From: a virus
Direction: 5' to 3' (one strand)
Virus record (IMG/VR): IMGVR_UViG_3300047494_000061
Span: 1 to 64,000 of that record
Length of the DNA stretch: 64,000 nt
Under the pieces are notes generated by a model, which searched no databases, was not told where the DNA came from, and saw only the letters and a program-made list of their open reading frames with translations. Positions 1 to 9,620 of this stretch are shown piece by piece. A program made the position numbers and the translations under genes. The number at the start of each line of letters is the position of its first letter. The first letter of the stretch is position 1.

Positions 1-100
1 CGTGCGGCAACTCTTCGCAGATAACGCGCTGACGACGTTGCCGGTGATGATCTTGGCCTTCTGCCGGCCTGTCGCGTGATCTGCGAAGAGTTGCCGCACG
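1..100. repeat. 28-base inverted repeat at the window edge
   Basis: Bases 1-28 and 73-100 are reverse complements with one mismatch (position 23), separated by 44 bases. The first arm begins at base 1. In the minus-strand reading frame that crosses this region, the protein looks normal up to a motif ITGNVVSA and then runs into about 7-9 residues that are only the antisense of the preceding sequence. A fold-back artefact at a contig end is the simplest reading; a real hairpin cannot be excluded. Confidence 0.85.
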
Positions 101-3100
101 TCGGCGTTCCTTCCCAGATTGTGCAGCACGATCCTGCGAAGTTCGGTTCCCGGAACCTTCAGCTTGCGGAGCGGCCCGTTGACCGCGAGAGTGAACTTCA
201 ACGAGGATGGCGCGTAGGGATTGCCGCTCTGCCGCTTCGCTCCCTCAATGCGAGTCACCACGGCATTGAACTCGTCGCCGTTGATGTTCACATAGAGTCC
301 TGTGCCGACTCGGTACTCGTTGAGCATCGCGCGTCCCATCTGACGCAGCATCCCGGCCCGTTCAATCGCGCCGTCCGTCTTTAGCCCTTCGAGGTAGGGC
401 TTGTAGAGCTCCTCGAAGTGGTTGGCGATCTCTCTGGCGACAATGGTGTCCCGCTCGTGAATGGGGCGCTGCATCACCGCAGGACCGAAAGTTTCCGCTA
501 TCTCGGCATTCACTTCTTCTGGGGTGAGAGGAGTTCCCTGCCTTTTGATGGAATATTCGCCATAGTGCGCGTCGGCTCCAAACGGAGAGGAGGGGTCTGG
601 GCCTTGGTAGATGCGCTCCGAATGAAGCTGCTTGGCGTCAAAGTCGTAAGTCTTTGGCTCAAGGTCGTTCTGTCCCGTCTCGTTCAGGAAGTTGATCTTG
701 TCGGTGTAGGCGTCAGAGATTGCTTCCATGAACGCTTTCTGCTGCTTCACAGGAAGAAGAGCGGAACGGCCGGTAGCTTTGACGGCAAGATTCTCCGTGC
801 CAGATAGCTTGCCGTCGTCTCCTACTTCCACGTCCAAGTGCAGAGCCTTCATCATCTCCGGGTTGTCCACGAGGTACTGGCCGATCACTTGGTCGCCGTA
901 TTTGTTCATTAGGTCTACAGCCTGAACGGAAGTGTGCGCTTGGGTGTTGCTTGATACGTTCGCATTCAGCGACTTCATCTTCTTCGCCAGATTGATCGCC
1001 GGACGCTGCTCCGCAGGAAGCGCCACAGCCAGCATCGCGTAGAGCGGCAACTGCACCTGTCCAGTCCTATTCGTCCTGCCGAGCATCTGCATGACGATGT
1101 TCACGTCGCCCGCAGGCTGGCCGACAATCATCAGCCGTGGGCGCTGATCCTTGAACTTCTCCGAGGCGTGGAGCGAGATGCCCGTCGATCCTGCCTGGTT
1201 CAGAATTAGGCCGTGAATCTGGCCGTTGTTGAACTTGGTCGCCGTCGCCACGCGGTCTTTGCGCTCGTCTTCCGGCACAAGACTCAGTTTCGGGACGTTG
1301 CCGCTGTAGTCGATGGCTTGAGTCCTGCCGGTGATTTCCGCGATCTTGTACCCAGCCTGCTCCACCCGGTTGCGGATGTGGTCGATGGGCGAGACGGGAA
1401 GATCGACGTCCAGTTCGTCGATAAGTTTCTGCGCCGCGTCGTACTGCGCTCGGACGGGAGGACTCAGCTTTTCCAGCGGAACGCTGATCCGCGTCTTGTT
1501 GCCCATCTCGTCCGTTTCGTTGTAGTACCGAGTTCTTTCCAGCGCTTTATGCAGAATCTTGGAGTAGTTGAGTCCGGTCAGCAGGTCGCCATCCTTCGCT
1601 CCTACGTCATCCACGTACCGGCCTAGGAACGATCCCATCGTGTTCTCTAGCGCGAAGATAGGCTTCTGTCCGTCCTCAATAGCCTGAATCATCATGTCGG
1701 CTGCGTGGTCGGCTTTGAGGGCCAAGAGGAGTTGCTTCACGAGGTTGTGAACGATGGACGAGAACTCCATGTGATTGACCACCACGCCCTTGGAGCCTGC
1801 CGACTTGCCAGCTTTCTTCGCCTCTTTGACGATCCTGTCGAAGTCGATATTATGGAACGTCGAGTCCGCCGCCACGATTCCGCGCAGGACTTCCGTCACC
1901 TTGTCGCAGATCGCCTCGTGCTCCTTCTGCATCTCGTGCGCGACGACGTTCTTGAACTCAATCCCGTCGAAGGATCTTTCCGGCCTAGAGAATTGCGCTC
2001 CTTGCGCAAGCTGGCTGGTGATGATGGCCTGAAGCGGCGCGCCTCCAGCCGTGATCGCGTCGGCCATCTTGTCCTTGTCGGGGAATGCCAGACCCAAGTC
2101 GGTCTTGCTGGCGTAGAGCGCGAGATTGTCAGGACGCTTCGCCCATGTTGCCGAAAGGAAGGTGACGCCCTGGGAGGCCGACAGGATGCTCTGGAGGTAC
2201 TGTCCTGTGTTCGAGTCCGCTCCGGAGGCGTTGTGGGACTCGTCCATGATGAAAACAGCCTTGGGAGCCAAAGCCTGAAGCGCTATCTGCTGGCGGTTCG
2301 GCGTGTTGATCTGGGAGTAAGTCAGGAAGACGGCATTGCGTCCTGCGGGAAGCGCGGCCGTTTGGGAGATGCGCTCGAAGACAGGACGCATCGACCCATT
2401 GTTTCCAAAGATTTTCTTGCCGGTCACAGGATCGGTGATCGTCGAGTCCGCGTTGAAGAGCAGCGGAGCGATGGTGTCGCCTGATCCAATGTCGTGCAGG
2501 TCGGCGTGCATGGCGCTGAATAGCTGATCCCCGGCGGTGATGAACACTGGAATCTTGCCGTGCATCTCGGCCCAGCGGATGACGGCGGCGGCCATCCTCC
2601 CTTTGCCGATTCCGGTTTGCGCCGCAAGAATAGTGGCTTTGCCCTGCTTGATGTTGTAGATGGCGGCTGCGATTCCATCGACTTGCGTTCCCATGAACGC
2701 TTCGTGCATTTGATCGATGTGGGAGTATCCCAGTTCGTCGGTGACCCACTGGTCGATGTCGCCAACGTCGTCGGCGATCTTCTGCATCGCTTCGTGCATG
2801 GGGGCGATCAGGGCTTTGGGAGCCATAACCGCAACATCTTTCTTGGAAGAGAACGGAGTATACGTCCCCTGGAACTGGTTGCTCTCGTCGGCTAGAGCAT
2901 TTGCAGGATTTCCATCAGACTTGGCAAGTTCTCGTCTGACAGTTTTTGCGGGGGGTTCTCCTTCTGCCAGTTGATTCGACCGAGCAACATCCCCATCTGG
3001 TCGCACTGTGATATCTGGACTGCCCAGTCCTGGGTCGGGGACTCGGCTTGTATGGCGCACAGGTCGGGGTTGATCCGGGGATCGCACAACTGCTCCATCG

Positions 3101-6100
3101 CCTGCCGAGCCTGAGTCGGGCTTGACGAGATCAGTTCCTCCATCGCCTCTTCCAGCAGGCTGCGGTACTGCTCCTTGGTCGGCACGTAGTTCGCCTGAAC
3201 CGCCAGCGACATCGTCGGCTCGTCGTTGTCCTTCAAGATTGGCGCCCAGATACTCACTTGCTTTGTCATAGACCTCGCTCCACGTCTTCAGACGCTTGAT
3301 GTCCTCGGCGACAGGACTCACCTTGCTTAGATCGACTCGCCGACCGTCTACCGCAATGACCCGAACCGGCCATGAAGCGCCCTGGCGGGAGTAAAGATCG
3401 CCTTCCAGTTCAAAGTCGGAGACGACGTTGTAGTGCGAATAGAGCCAGTTGAAGAAGGGTCGTGTCGCGTTGGTGGTCGCGCCTGGCTCTTCTCGCCCTA
3501 CCGCTCCGATGATTATGGTCCCTTTCCCGTCGTCTTTCAACACCGATAGTGCTTTCGCGGCGATCAGGTGATCCAATTTGACGATGGAGTAGCCGTCGAT
3601 CTTGACCGGACCCTGAAGAGGGCCGAACGGAGGATTGGCGACGACGGCATCGAACTTCTCGTTCGGAACCCATATGGAGGCGTCCTGCGTCGATACCTTG
3701 AAACCTTCCGCCTTGAGGGTTGCGGCGCGACTAGGATCAAGTTCGTTTGCTTGGGTCTTTTCGGGGTTGGCTGAGATTAGCAGAGCCCCGTTGCCAGCCG
3801 TGGGCTCGTAGACAGTAGAGCGTTTGAAGTCGATTCCTGCCAGCCGGTCGGCGACGAAAGCCAGCGGTAACGGAGTCGAATAGGCTTGGTTTTGAACGCT
3901 GGTCGATGTGCGGATGGCAAGATTCGGCTGTCCTTCGTAGAGCCTCACCATGCGATCAAACGTCTCGCGAGAGCCTCCTTCGTTCTTCAGGACGATGGCA
4001 GAGGCGACGCGGTTGAGCATCGCCTCGTAGGCTTCCTGCGCCTGCTTCATCCGCAGCTGGTCAGGGTCTTTACCGTCGAACTCGGCGACGATCTTCTTCA
4101 GGCCGTTGTAATCCTTCGGCCCGCGGCCATTCTCAAAGGCCAGTTGCAGGGCGTCGACGAGGGTCGCTTCGCCTGAGATTTCAGAAGTTGATAGCCCGGG
4201 AGACTGCGATTCTATTGGCCTTTCTTCATTCGCAGGAACCACACTCGTCAACTTGACATCGCCGATTGGCTTTTGCACGGAAGACGATCCATCCTTGATT
4301 CGGACGTTCTTCCCGTCCGTCCAGGCTACTTCTCCGCTGCGCTCCTTGCCCTTGTTGGTCGTGTAGGTTACTTTGTCGCCCTTGGCGATGGGCTTCGTCT
4401 CAGCCGGGGCCGCAGCCGTTTCACTCGGAGCGGCAATCGTCTCAGAGTCCTGCGGTTTCGTCTCAGGATTCTTCAGCCCCTTCATCTCGCCGTCGAACTG
4501 CTCTTTGGTCAGTTCTGTGCCGAACGCAGTATTGAAGCTGAACCACGGATCAGAATCGGGCTCGTTGTTTCGCGCCGCTTCGACAGTCATCGCGTATTGC
4601 TGGATGGCTGACCGAAAATCTTCGGGACTATACGTATCCAGCGCCGTCCTGAGCGCCGAGACGACCGGTCCGACTTCTCCAGACTCTTCGCCCCTGAAGT
4701 GCTCGTTGAAACTCTGCGCGGCCGCCTGCAATGGCTTAGACAGGTTCCACTCGTCATCCTTCGAGTTGATGATCTGGATCGTGCCGAGCGAGGCAGAGAA
4801 CTTGTCCTTCACAAAGGAAGGCGTCTCCTTGACGAGTTCAGGCCCGAGAACGGTTTCGAGCACCGAATCAGTGATCTGTTTCCGGGTCTTTGTGGTAAGA
4901 AGGGCTGTCGCGGGATTCATATCACTATCGGTGATAATACCGTCATTCCTGAGTGCGGTGGCAATTATCTTTCCTTCGTCCGGGTCGGACAGGACTTGCT
5001 CGATGGTGCTCTCGTTGTCGTCCGCGATCTGAGCAAGGCCGGTGGAGACTTCGGGCGGGAGCGGCTCGGACGGCTCCTCTTCTTCGGAATAGACGTCGTG
5101 CCAGTCCTTAGCCGAATGAAGATCAACACCTGCCTTTCGCATATCGGAACGCTTGGCCCCAGATTCTAGCAAGCGATCGTATTCGGCGGCGATCTCTTTA
5201 CCCAAAGCATTGCGTTCATCTATGGGATCGCCTAATCGTCGTGCGTCGGCGTCTTTTGCTGTTAGTTCGGCAAGCCTAGAGAAATCCAGCGGCTTCGACT
5301 CCTCGGGGATTTCCGTCGTCTTGCCTGTGCGCGGCTCATGGACGATCAGCTTGCCGGGTTCCTTGGGTTTGGAATTCAGAGGCTTACGCGGTCCGGTAAC
5401 GGACGAGTCTAATTCTGCCGTGCTGGCTCCGGCGATTCCATTCGGCAAATCCTCGCCAGATATTTCGCGCCACTTATCTTTTGGGATGTCGGCATACTGC
5501 AGTTCTGCTCCCTGTCGGTAATCGCGGGCATACGCCTTGTCAGTCGAAAACCATGCTGGTCCTTCGTATCGACCATGCTCTGCGCTTCCGTGGTAGAGGC
5601 GAATCATGCCTTTCGCAAGCGGCGGCTCACTGCTTTCCGGCGCTTCCTCAACATCCTCTGGCTTAAGTTCGGTCGCGTGTCCGCCAGCCCTCCATTCGGA
5701 TTCAAGAGCGTCCAGCGCCCCTTGAGGGTCTGTTTTGTCCCGCGCCGCCTTCCGAATCTCCGCAGGGCTCACATCCTGTGCGTGGTAATACGTCCCGTTG
5801 AACTCTTTGACCGGCGCTCCCTTGACCGGCGTTCTCGTCAGATTTTCAATTCCTGACGGTTTGAACGCTGATCCTGTGGGAACATGGACGTATGGATGCT
5901 CCCCAGCCGCTACTCGATCCGTCCATCGTTGCAACTCCTCGGCCGATTGCCCAGGTGCTGGCGGAGAACCTTGGGCTTTTACCGCCGCCTCATTCGCCGC
6001 GTTCTCCCGCCGCGCGAGTTCTTCCTGCACCAGAGCCTTGCGTTGTCCTGTGGTCAAAGCCAAACCCGCCAACCGCTTTTCCATCTGATCTGCAGGAATC

Positions 6101-7986
6101 AGAGCCGGAAGTGATTGAAGAGCCTGACGAGCCGCGATCACAGGCTTCGTGTTTGGTAGAACTGCCGGAAGCTCTTGGCTGGAAGATTGAGCGGAAGTCG
6201 CACTTCCGGCTTTCGGGGCTTCCACTGCCGCAGCTTGATCCTCTTTAGCCTGTCCGATGTCATCCTTGCGCTGCTCAATCGCTTCCTTCTGAGCGTCCTG
6301 TTGCGCTTGGGCCGCTTCCGCTCTCCGGTCAACCTCGTCGTTGATGATGTTCGTCGCGATCGTTCTCGCCGATTGCTCTTGCGACTGAGGACTTTGGCCT
6401 GTGACCGTGATGACTTTGTTGTCCGGTCCTACGATGGTTCCTTTCGACACAATCCACTTCGCAAGGTTTTGCACCGACGACAGGATTCCCTGCGGTTTTA
6501 GCGGAGGAGGAAGCGCATCGATGCCAGCGCCGGCCAAATCGACCGTCTTCTGAGTCAACGATCCCTGATCCATTCCCTCGGGCAACGGAATCTGCTTCGA
6601 TCCTGGCGCACCCGGAGGAGGAGGGGGCGGAGGAGGAGGAGCGGCCCCAGCAATTCTTTCAGCAGTCAGCTTGTCCGACGCTGCGCGCGCTGCAGTAGCC
6701 GTGACAGCATCTACCAATTCCGCGGACTGGATCTCAGTAGGACTCGGAGGAGGAGTGTTCCCTGGGAGTCCTGTCGGCCCCTGGTCGGAGACGTTAATTC
6801 CTGCGCTTCGCGGCTTGGCGTAGGACGCTTCAAACGGCCCTACCCTGCCAGCAACACCGACGGCTTCGGGACTGGTGGCACCTGTGACCTTAACACGTCC
6901 GCCAAAGCCTGAGACGGTTGCGCGATTGACATCCCCTTGGCGCTCGGTCATCGCTTCGAGTCCTGCGGCTTTAACTGCCACATCAGGCAGGAAGAAGCCG
7001 AGCGTATGGAAGAACTCTTGCTCGTCGGGGGTCGCGCCCATCTTTGCCGCTACTTCTTTGGCTCCTTCGCCCGCAAGTATCCCGGCTCCATAGAATGCTG
7101 CGGCCCTGAATGGGGCTTGCGCGATGCCAGCGAACATCAGGGGCTTGGTGACATCCATCGCGCCAGACATCGCCTGAGTCGCGCCCTTGGCTGCTTTGTT
7201 GAAGTCTGGGGCGGCAGGCTTATTGGTGGGTAAAGCCATGCCGCCAGTGCCGGGGGAAGCCCCGAGAACGCCGCTTTCCGCAACATCGGCGAGTCCTGCG
7301 CCGACATCCTTTACATCTTGGACGGGATGCTCGGGAAGAATCTGTCGAGCGGTCGAGGGAGTCATCGTCCCGCCGCTTGCCACGGCCTGAGCGTCCCGGT
7401 CGGGATTTTCGGTGGTATCGATAACGCCCGAAGCTGGGCCTACTTGTTGGGGAAATCCGCCTTCGACCGGCTGAACTCGCGCATCGTTTGGATTGACGTT
7501 TGGCGCACCGGCGACGAGAGGCGCTTCGGCTGGACCTTCCTCCATCGGGCGCGGGCCGGTGGCCGACGCGAGCCTCGTGCGCACGGTATCCCCGCTTAGC
7601 GGCTTCAGGCGATAGGTCTGCGGCGGGGTATAAGGCTGATTCCGATTGAGCGCAATGGATGCATCGCTCTGTGTCGGTGGGCCGAGGTTTGGAAGTTGCG
7701 GGCCGCCATGCTCCGCATTGAGAGGTTTGTCCCAAAAAGCATTCCAATCCATTGCCCGCTTCCATTCTTTCGGGATTCCCCTTCTGTCCGCGGGAGCGTT
7801 AATGCTCTCTGCGGTTGGAAGTGATCCGTTTGGAAGGTCGCCCTCTTGCGGTTTCGGGGTGTAGGGTTTAAGCGGCACGGCGTATGGGTTTACGGGTCCA
7901 GCAGGCTTCTCTGGTGCTACTTGATCGAAAATATCTCCGTTACTTGCGGCCTGATCGGGCGCGACTTCATCAAAAATGTCTGGCAA
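1..7986 (-). CDS. Giant polyvalent protein: ART-like, DNA methylase-like and strawberry-notch-type helicase (C-terminus outside window)
   Basis: One open frame of 2662 codons runs off the left edge. A TTG start at 7986 is preceded by GAGGG at good spacing; no earlier start is available. The N-terminus has two copies of DIFDxVAP (residues 2-25), then a disordered region, a hydrophobic stretch near 280, and a poly-proline run near 450. A segment around 794 (RLYHGS followed by AWFSTDKAYA) resembles ADP-ribosyltransferase domains of phage polyvalent proteins. Residues about 1390-1455 carry methylase motifs (YEPTAGNGALL, NPPFG). A helicase follows with Walker A ILAAQTGIGKGRM near 1786, DESH near 1914 and QMLGRTNRTGQ near 2300, as in strawberry-notch-like SF2 proteins. 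It lies next to the ejection genes, so it is probably injected with the DNA to protect or remodel it (inference from polyvalent-protein literature). Confidence 0.85.
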   Translation of the reverse strand, partial: MPDIFDEVAPDQAASNGDIFDQVAPEKPAGPVNPYAVPLKPYTPKPQEGDLPNGSLPTAESINAPADRRGIPKEWKRAMDWNAFWDKPLNAEHGGPQLPNLGPPTQSDASIALNRNQPYTPPQTYRLKPLSGDTVRTRLASATGPRPMEEGPAEAPLVAGAPNVNPNDARVQPVEGGFPQQVGPASGVIDTTENPDRDAQAVASGGTMTPSTARQILPEHPVQDVKDVGAGLADVAESGVLGASPGTGGMALPTNKPAAPDFNKAAKGATQAMSGAMDVTKPLMFAGIAQAPFRAAAFYGAGILAGEGAKEVAAKMGATPDEQEFFHTLGFFLPDVAVKAAGLEAMTERQGDVNRATVSGFGGRVKVTGATSPEAVGVAGRVGPFEASYAKPRSAGINVSDQGPTGLPGNTPPPSPTEIQSAELVDAVTATAARAASDKLTAERIAGAAPPPPPPPPPGAPGSKQIPLPEGMDQGSLTQKTVDLAGAGIDALPPPLKPQGILSSVQNLAKWIVSKGTIVGPDNKVITVTGQSPQSQEQSARTIATNIINDEVDRRAEAAQAQQDAQKEAIEQRKDDIGQAKEDQAAAVEAPKAGSATSAQSSSQELPAVLPNTKPVIAARQALQSLPALIPADQMEKRLAGLALTTGQRKALVQEELARRENAANEAAVKAQGSPPAPGQSAEELQRWTDRVAAGEHPYVHVPTGSAFKPSGIENLTRTPVKGAPVKEFNGTYYHAQDVSPAEIRKAARDKTDPQGALDALESEWRAGGHATELKPEDVEEAPESSEPPLAKGMIRLYHGSAEHGRYEGPAWFSTDKAYARDYRQGAELQYADIPKDKWREISGEDLPNGIAGASTAELDSSVTGPRKPLNSKPKEPGKLIVHEPRTGKTTEIPEESKPLDFSRLAELTAKDADARRLGDPIDERNALGKEIAAEYDRLLESGAKRSDMRKAGVDLHSAKDWHDVYSEEEEPSEPLPPEVSTGLAQIADDNESTIEQVLSDPDEGKIIATALRNDGIITDSDMNPATALLTTKTRKQITDSVLETVLGPELVKETPSFVKDKFSASLGTIQIINSKDDEWNLSKPLQAAAQSFNEHFRGEESGEVGPVVSALRTALDTYSPEDFRSAIQQYAMTVEAARNNEPDSDPWFSFNTAFGTELTKEQFDGEMKGLKNPETKPQDSETIAAPSETAAAPAETKPIAKGDKVTYTTNKGKERSGEVAWTDGKNVRIKDGSSSVQKPIGDVKLTSVVPANEERPIESQSPGLSTSEISGEATLVDALQLAFENGRGPKDYNGLKKIVAEFDGKDPDQLRMKQAQEAYEAMLNRVASAIVLKNEGGSRETFDRMVRLYEGQPNLAIRTSTSVQNQAYSTPLPLAFVADRLAGIDFKRSTVYEPTAGNGALLISANPEKTQANELDPSRAATLKAEGFKVSTQDASIWVPNEKFDAVVANPPFGPLQGPVKIDGYSIVKLDHLIAAKALSVLKDDGKGTIIIGAVGREEPGATTNATRPFFNWLYSHYNVVSDFELEGDLYSRQGASWPVRVIAVDGRRVDLSKVSPVAEDIKRLKTWSEVYDKASEYLGANLEGQRRADDVAGGSGELRADQGAVPQPAGRGDGGTDLVKPDSGSAGDGAVVRSPDQPRPVRHTSRVPDPGLGSPDITVRPDGDVARSNQLAEGEPPAKTVRRELAKSDGNPANALADESNQFQGTYTPFSSKKDVAVMAPKALIAPMHEAMQKIADDVGDIDQWVTDELGYSHIDQMHEAFMGTQVDGIAAAIYNIKQGKATILAAQTGIGKGRMAAAVIRWAEMHGKIPVFITAGDQLFSAMHADLHDIGSGDTIAPLLFNADSTITDPVTGKKIFGNNGSMRPVFERISQTAALPAGRNAVFLTYSQINTPNRQQIALQALAPKAVFIMDESHNASGADSNTGQYLQSILSASQGVTFLSATWAKRPDNLALYASKTDLGLAFPDKDKMADAITAGGAPLQAIITSQLAQGAQFSRPERSFDGIEFKNVVAHEMQKEHEAICDKVTEVLRGIVAADSTFHNIDFDRIVKEAKKAGKSAGSKGVVVNHMEFSSIVHNLVKQLLLALKADHAADMMIQAIEDGQKPIFALENTMGSFLGRYVDDVGAKDGDLLTGLNYSKILHKALERTRYYNETDEMGNKTRISVPLEKLSPPVRAQYDAAQKLIDELDVDLPVSPIDHIRNRVEQAGYKIAEITGRTQAIDYSGNVPKLSLVPEDERKDRVATATKFNNGQIHGLILNQAGSTGISLHASEKFKDQRPRLMIVGQPAGDVNIVMQMLGRTNRTGQVQLPLYAMLAVALPAEQRPAINLAKKMKSLNANVSSNTQAHTSVQAVDLMNKYGDQVIGQYLVDNPEMMKALHLDVEVGDDGKLSGTENLAVKATGRSALLPVKQQKAFMEAISDAYTDKINFLNETGQNDLEPKTYDFDAKQLHSERIYQGPDPSSPFGADAHYGEYSIKRQGTPLTPEEVNAEIAETFGPAVMQRPIHERDTIVAREIANHFEELYKPYLEGLKTDGAIERAGMLRQMGRAMLNEYRVGTGLYVNINGDEFNAVVTRIEGAKRQSGNPYAPSSLKFTLAVNGPLRKLKVPGTELRRIVLHNLGRNADVRQLFADHATGRQKAKIITGNVVSALSAKSCRT
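2892..3269 (-). CDS. Possible overprinted gene inside the methylase-helicase linker, 125 aa
   Basis: This frame is nested in residues about 1573-1698 of the giant protein, in a different frame. It starts at ATG 3269 with GGAGCGAGG 3-11 bases upstream and ends at TAG 2892. By hand count about 80% of its codons end in G or C, like neighbouring genes, against about 36% for the giant frame over the same bases. Its product has ordinary composition (helical, acidic, with LLEEAMEELI and ending MEILQML), while the giant frame here reads as a G/P/R/D-rich linker. The giant frame is nevertheless needed on both sides, since methylase motifs precede and the helicase follows. No homologue is recognised. 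The alternative is that this stretch is meaningless and the codon bias is accidental. Confidence 0.55.
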   Translation of the reverse strand: MTKQVSIWAPILKDNDEPTMSLAVQANYVPTKEQYRSLLEEAMEELISSSPTQARQAMEQLCDPRINPDLCAIQAESPTQDWAVQISQCDQMGMLLGRINWQKENPPQKLSDENLPSLMEILQML

Positions 7987-7998
7987 CGATCTACCCTC

Positions 7999-9612
7999 TT
8001 AGAATTTCCAGCCGGACTGTTGGGCCAGTTGACGTGCCTTGTTCTTGTCCCCGCCCGCAGCGGCAAGGAATTGCCTTGCAAGCGCAGGATCGGTAAGCGG
8101 CTTTCCGCCGCCTTGGGGAAGTCCTGCTGCGGCCGGCTGCTGAGCAGGAGCAGCCGCTTGAGGTCTCGGCGGTAGGGCCGCTGGCGCAGGACTCGGTTGT
8201 TGAACTTGGGGTTGGCCGCCTACCAAGTTGCCATTCTCGTCAATTTGACGCCCAAAGCGCGCGAGAGCCTTGTTTGGAGTCGTGCGGCCGATTTCCTCGA
8301 TCTTGTCGTGGAATTCCTGCGGACTCAACGAGTCGGGCATATTCACCGTTCCCTTGAGGGAAGGGTCAAGCGCGTAGGAGCCGTCTGGTTGCCGCACATA
8401 GGAATCGACAAGGTTCTGCTTTTTCTGCATCGCATCGCTGACAATAGCCGACGCAGCGATATCGGCGTTGGGCTTGTCTGCAGGATTCATGGGACCGCGA
8501 GGCGTGACCGCGCTGCCATCCGGGTTTTCGCGAATTGAGATTGTGGTGTGTTCGGTAGGACCTATTTGGCGTCCCGCCAAGATGGATGCCCGCTCGTTTG
8601 CACCCAAGGGTTTTCCTTGAGTTGGCAGTGCCGCCGTTTTTCCGTCCGGAGTTTGAACGACCACTACTCCGCGCCTGTAGTCGTAATTGCGAATGTTGCC
8701 GGTGACTGGCTTTCCGTTCGCGTCCTGCAATTGAATGCTATCCCCCGGTCTGCCTTCCGGCATTTCGATGGAACGTATCGTTTCCGACGCCTGGGCCGCC
8801 TTATACTTTGGGTCGTCTTTTATGGAAGCCGGAGGAGGCAAGCCGCGAGCCACTACCTTGCCGGTAGGGTCTACCTGTTGCCATTCGCCCATAGGATTAT
8901 TTTTATCGACCGGCACCGTTTTTAGTGATCGCTGATAGGCGTACTCTTTGCGCTGCTCAGCTTGCGCGTTCCAGTCGCGCACCCGCGCTTGGTTCGCGAA
9001 GTCACGATCAGCCCAGTTTGCTTTGGTAGCTTCGTTCTGGTTCTCCCGCTGGATGCCTTGGTTGGCGATGTTGCCCGCATCAATCTTCGCTTGAGTTCCC
9101 TGCTCGGTTCGAGCTTCATTGGCTGTGGCGCGATCCAGAGGAGCCGATCGAATTCCCTGGCCAATCCTTGCCCCAGCTTCCGCCCCACTCTTCCAACCGG
9201 TAGCCGCCGCCGCGAGCCCCGCGCCGATGTTTCTCCAGACGCTAGGCTTGTATGCACCCGACGCGACCTTTGCCGCAAAGTCGCCTTTTTCCTTTGCCAG
9301 TTCGTTCGCGGCGTCGGCGGGTTCTGTGCTGTAGGGCTTGAACTGCGGCGGCGCAGGAGCCGTCAAGGGCTGTTCATCTTGCCCGTCCGAATCTTGGATC
9401 ATCACATTGTCGGAAGAAGTGTCCTGCTGCGGTTGCAGTTCGTTGGTTCTGTACTCCGGCCCCATATCTTGCGCTGTCGTGTCATCGCTTGGCTCGACAT
9501 AGGGAACGACTACGGCAGGAACATTGGGAGGCGCGGCTTCGTCCGAGCCTGAGAGCGCGTTGGCGACAGACTGCCGGTTATCGTCTTCTTCCTCGTCGTC
9601 AAACGGTCCCAC
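7999..9612 (-). CDS. Putative internal virion/ejection protein, 537 aa
   Basis: The protein starts with an acidic stretch (FDDEEEDD), followed by a disordered Pro/Gln/Asp-rich region. Around residues 115-155 there is a Gly/Ala-rich amphipathic segment (GAGLAAAATGWKSGAEAGARIG) typical in style of proteins ejected by podoviruses. A long Gln/Asn/Ala/Arg-rich helical region follows, then beta-rich segments and a C-terminal PAPAALPPRPQ linker. It sits between a small ejection-like gene and the giant polyvalent gene, with spacings of under 15 bases, so the three are probably cotranscribed and co-packaged. No enzymatic motif is seen. Function is inferred from composition and position only. Confidence 0.55.
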   Translation of the reverse strand: MGPFDDEEEDDNRQSVANALSGSDEAAPPNVPAVVVPYVEPSDDTTAQDMGPEYRTNELQPQQDTSSDNVMIQDSDGQDEQPLTAPAPPQFKPYSTEPADAANELAKEKGDFAAKVASGAYKPSVWRNIGAGLAAAATGWKSGAEAGARIGQGIRSAPLDRATANEARTEQGTQAKIDAGNIANQGIQRENQNEATKANWADRDFANQARVRDWNAQAEQRKEYAYQRSLKTVPVDKNNPMGEWQQVDPTGKVVARGLPPPASIKDDPKYKAAQASETIRSIEMPEGRPGDSIQLQDANGKPVTGNIRNYDYRRGVVVVQTPDGKTAALPTQGKPLGANERASILAGRQIGPTEHTTISIRENPDGSAVTPRGPMNPADKPNADIAASAIVSDAMQKKQNLVDSYVRQPDGSYALDPSLKGTVNMPDSLSPQEFHDKIEEIGRTTPNKALARFGRQIDENGNLVGGQPQVQQPSPAPAALPPRPQAAAPAQQPAAAGLPQGGGKPLTDPALARQFLAAAGGDKNKARQLAQQSGWKF

Positions 9613-9620
9613 GTTCGCTC

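Noticed and set aside
3541-3552. Another copy of the CACTATCGGTG promoter motif on the minus strand
   Set aside because: It lies in the methylase-coding part of the giant gene and is not followed by a -10-like box or a gene start; probably chance.
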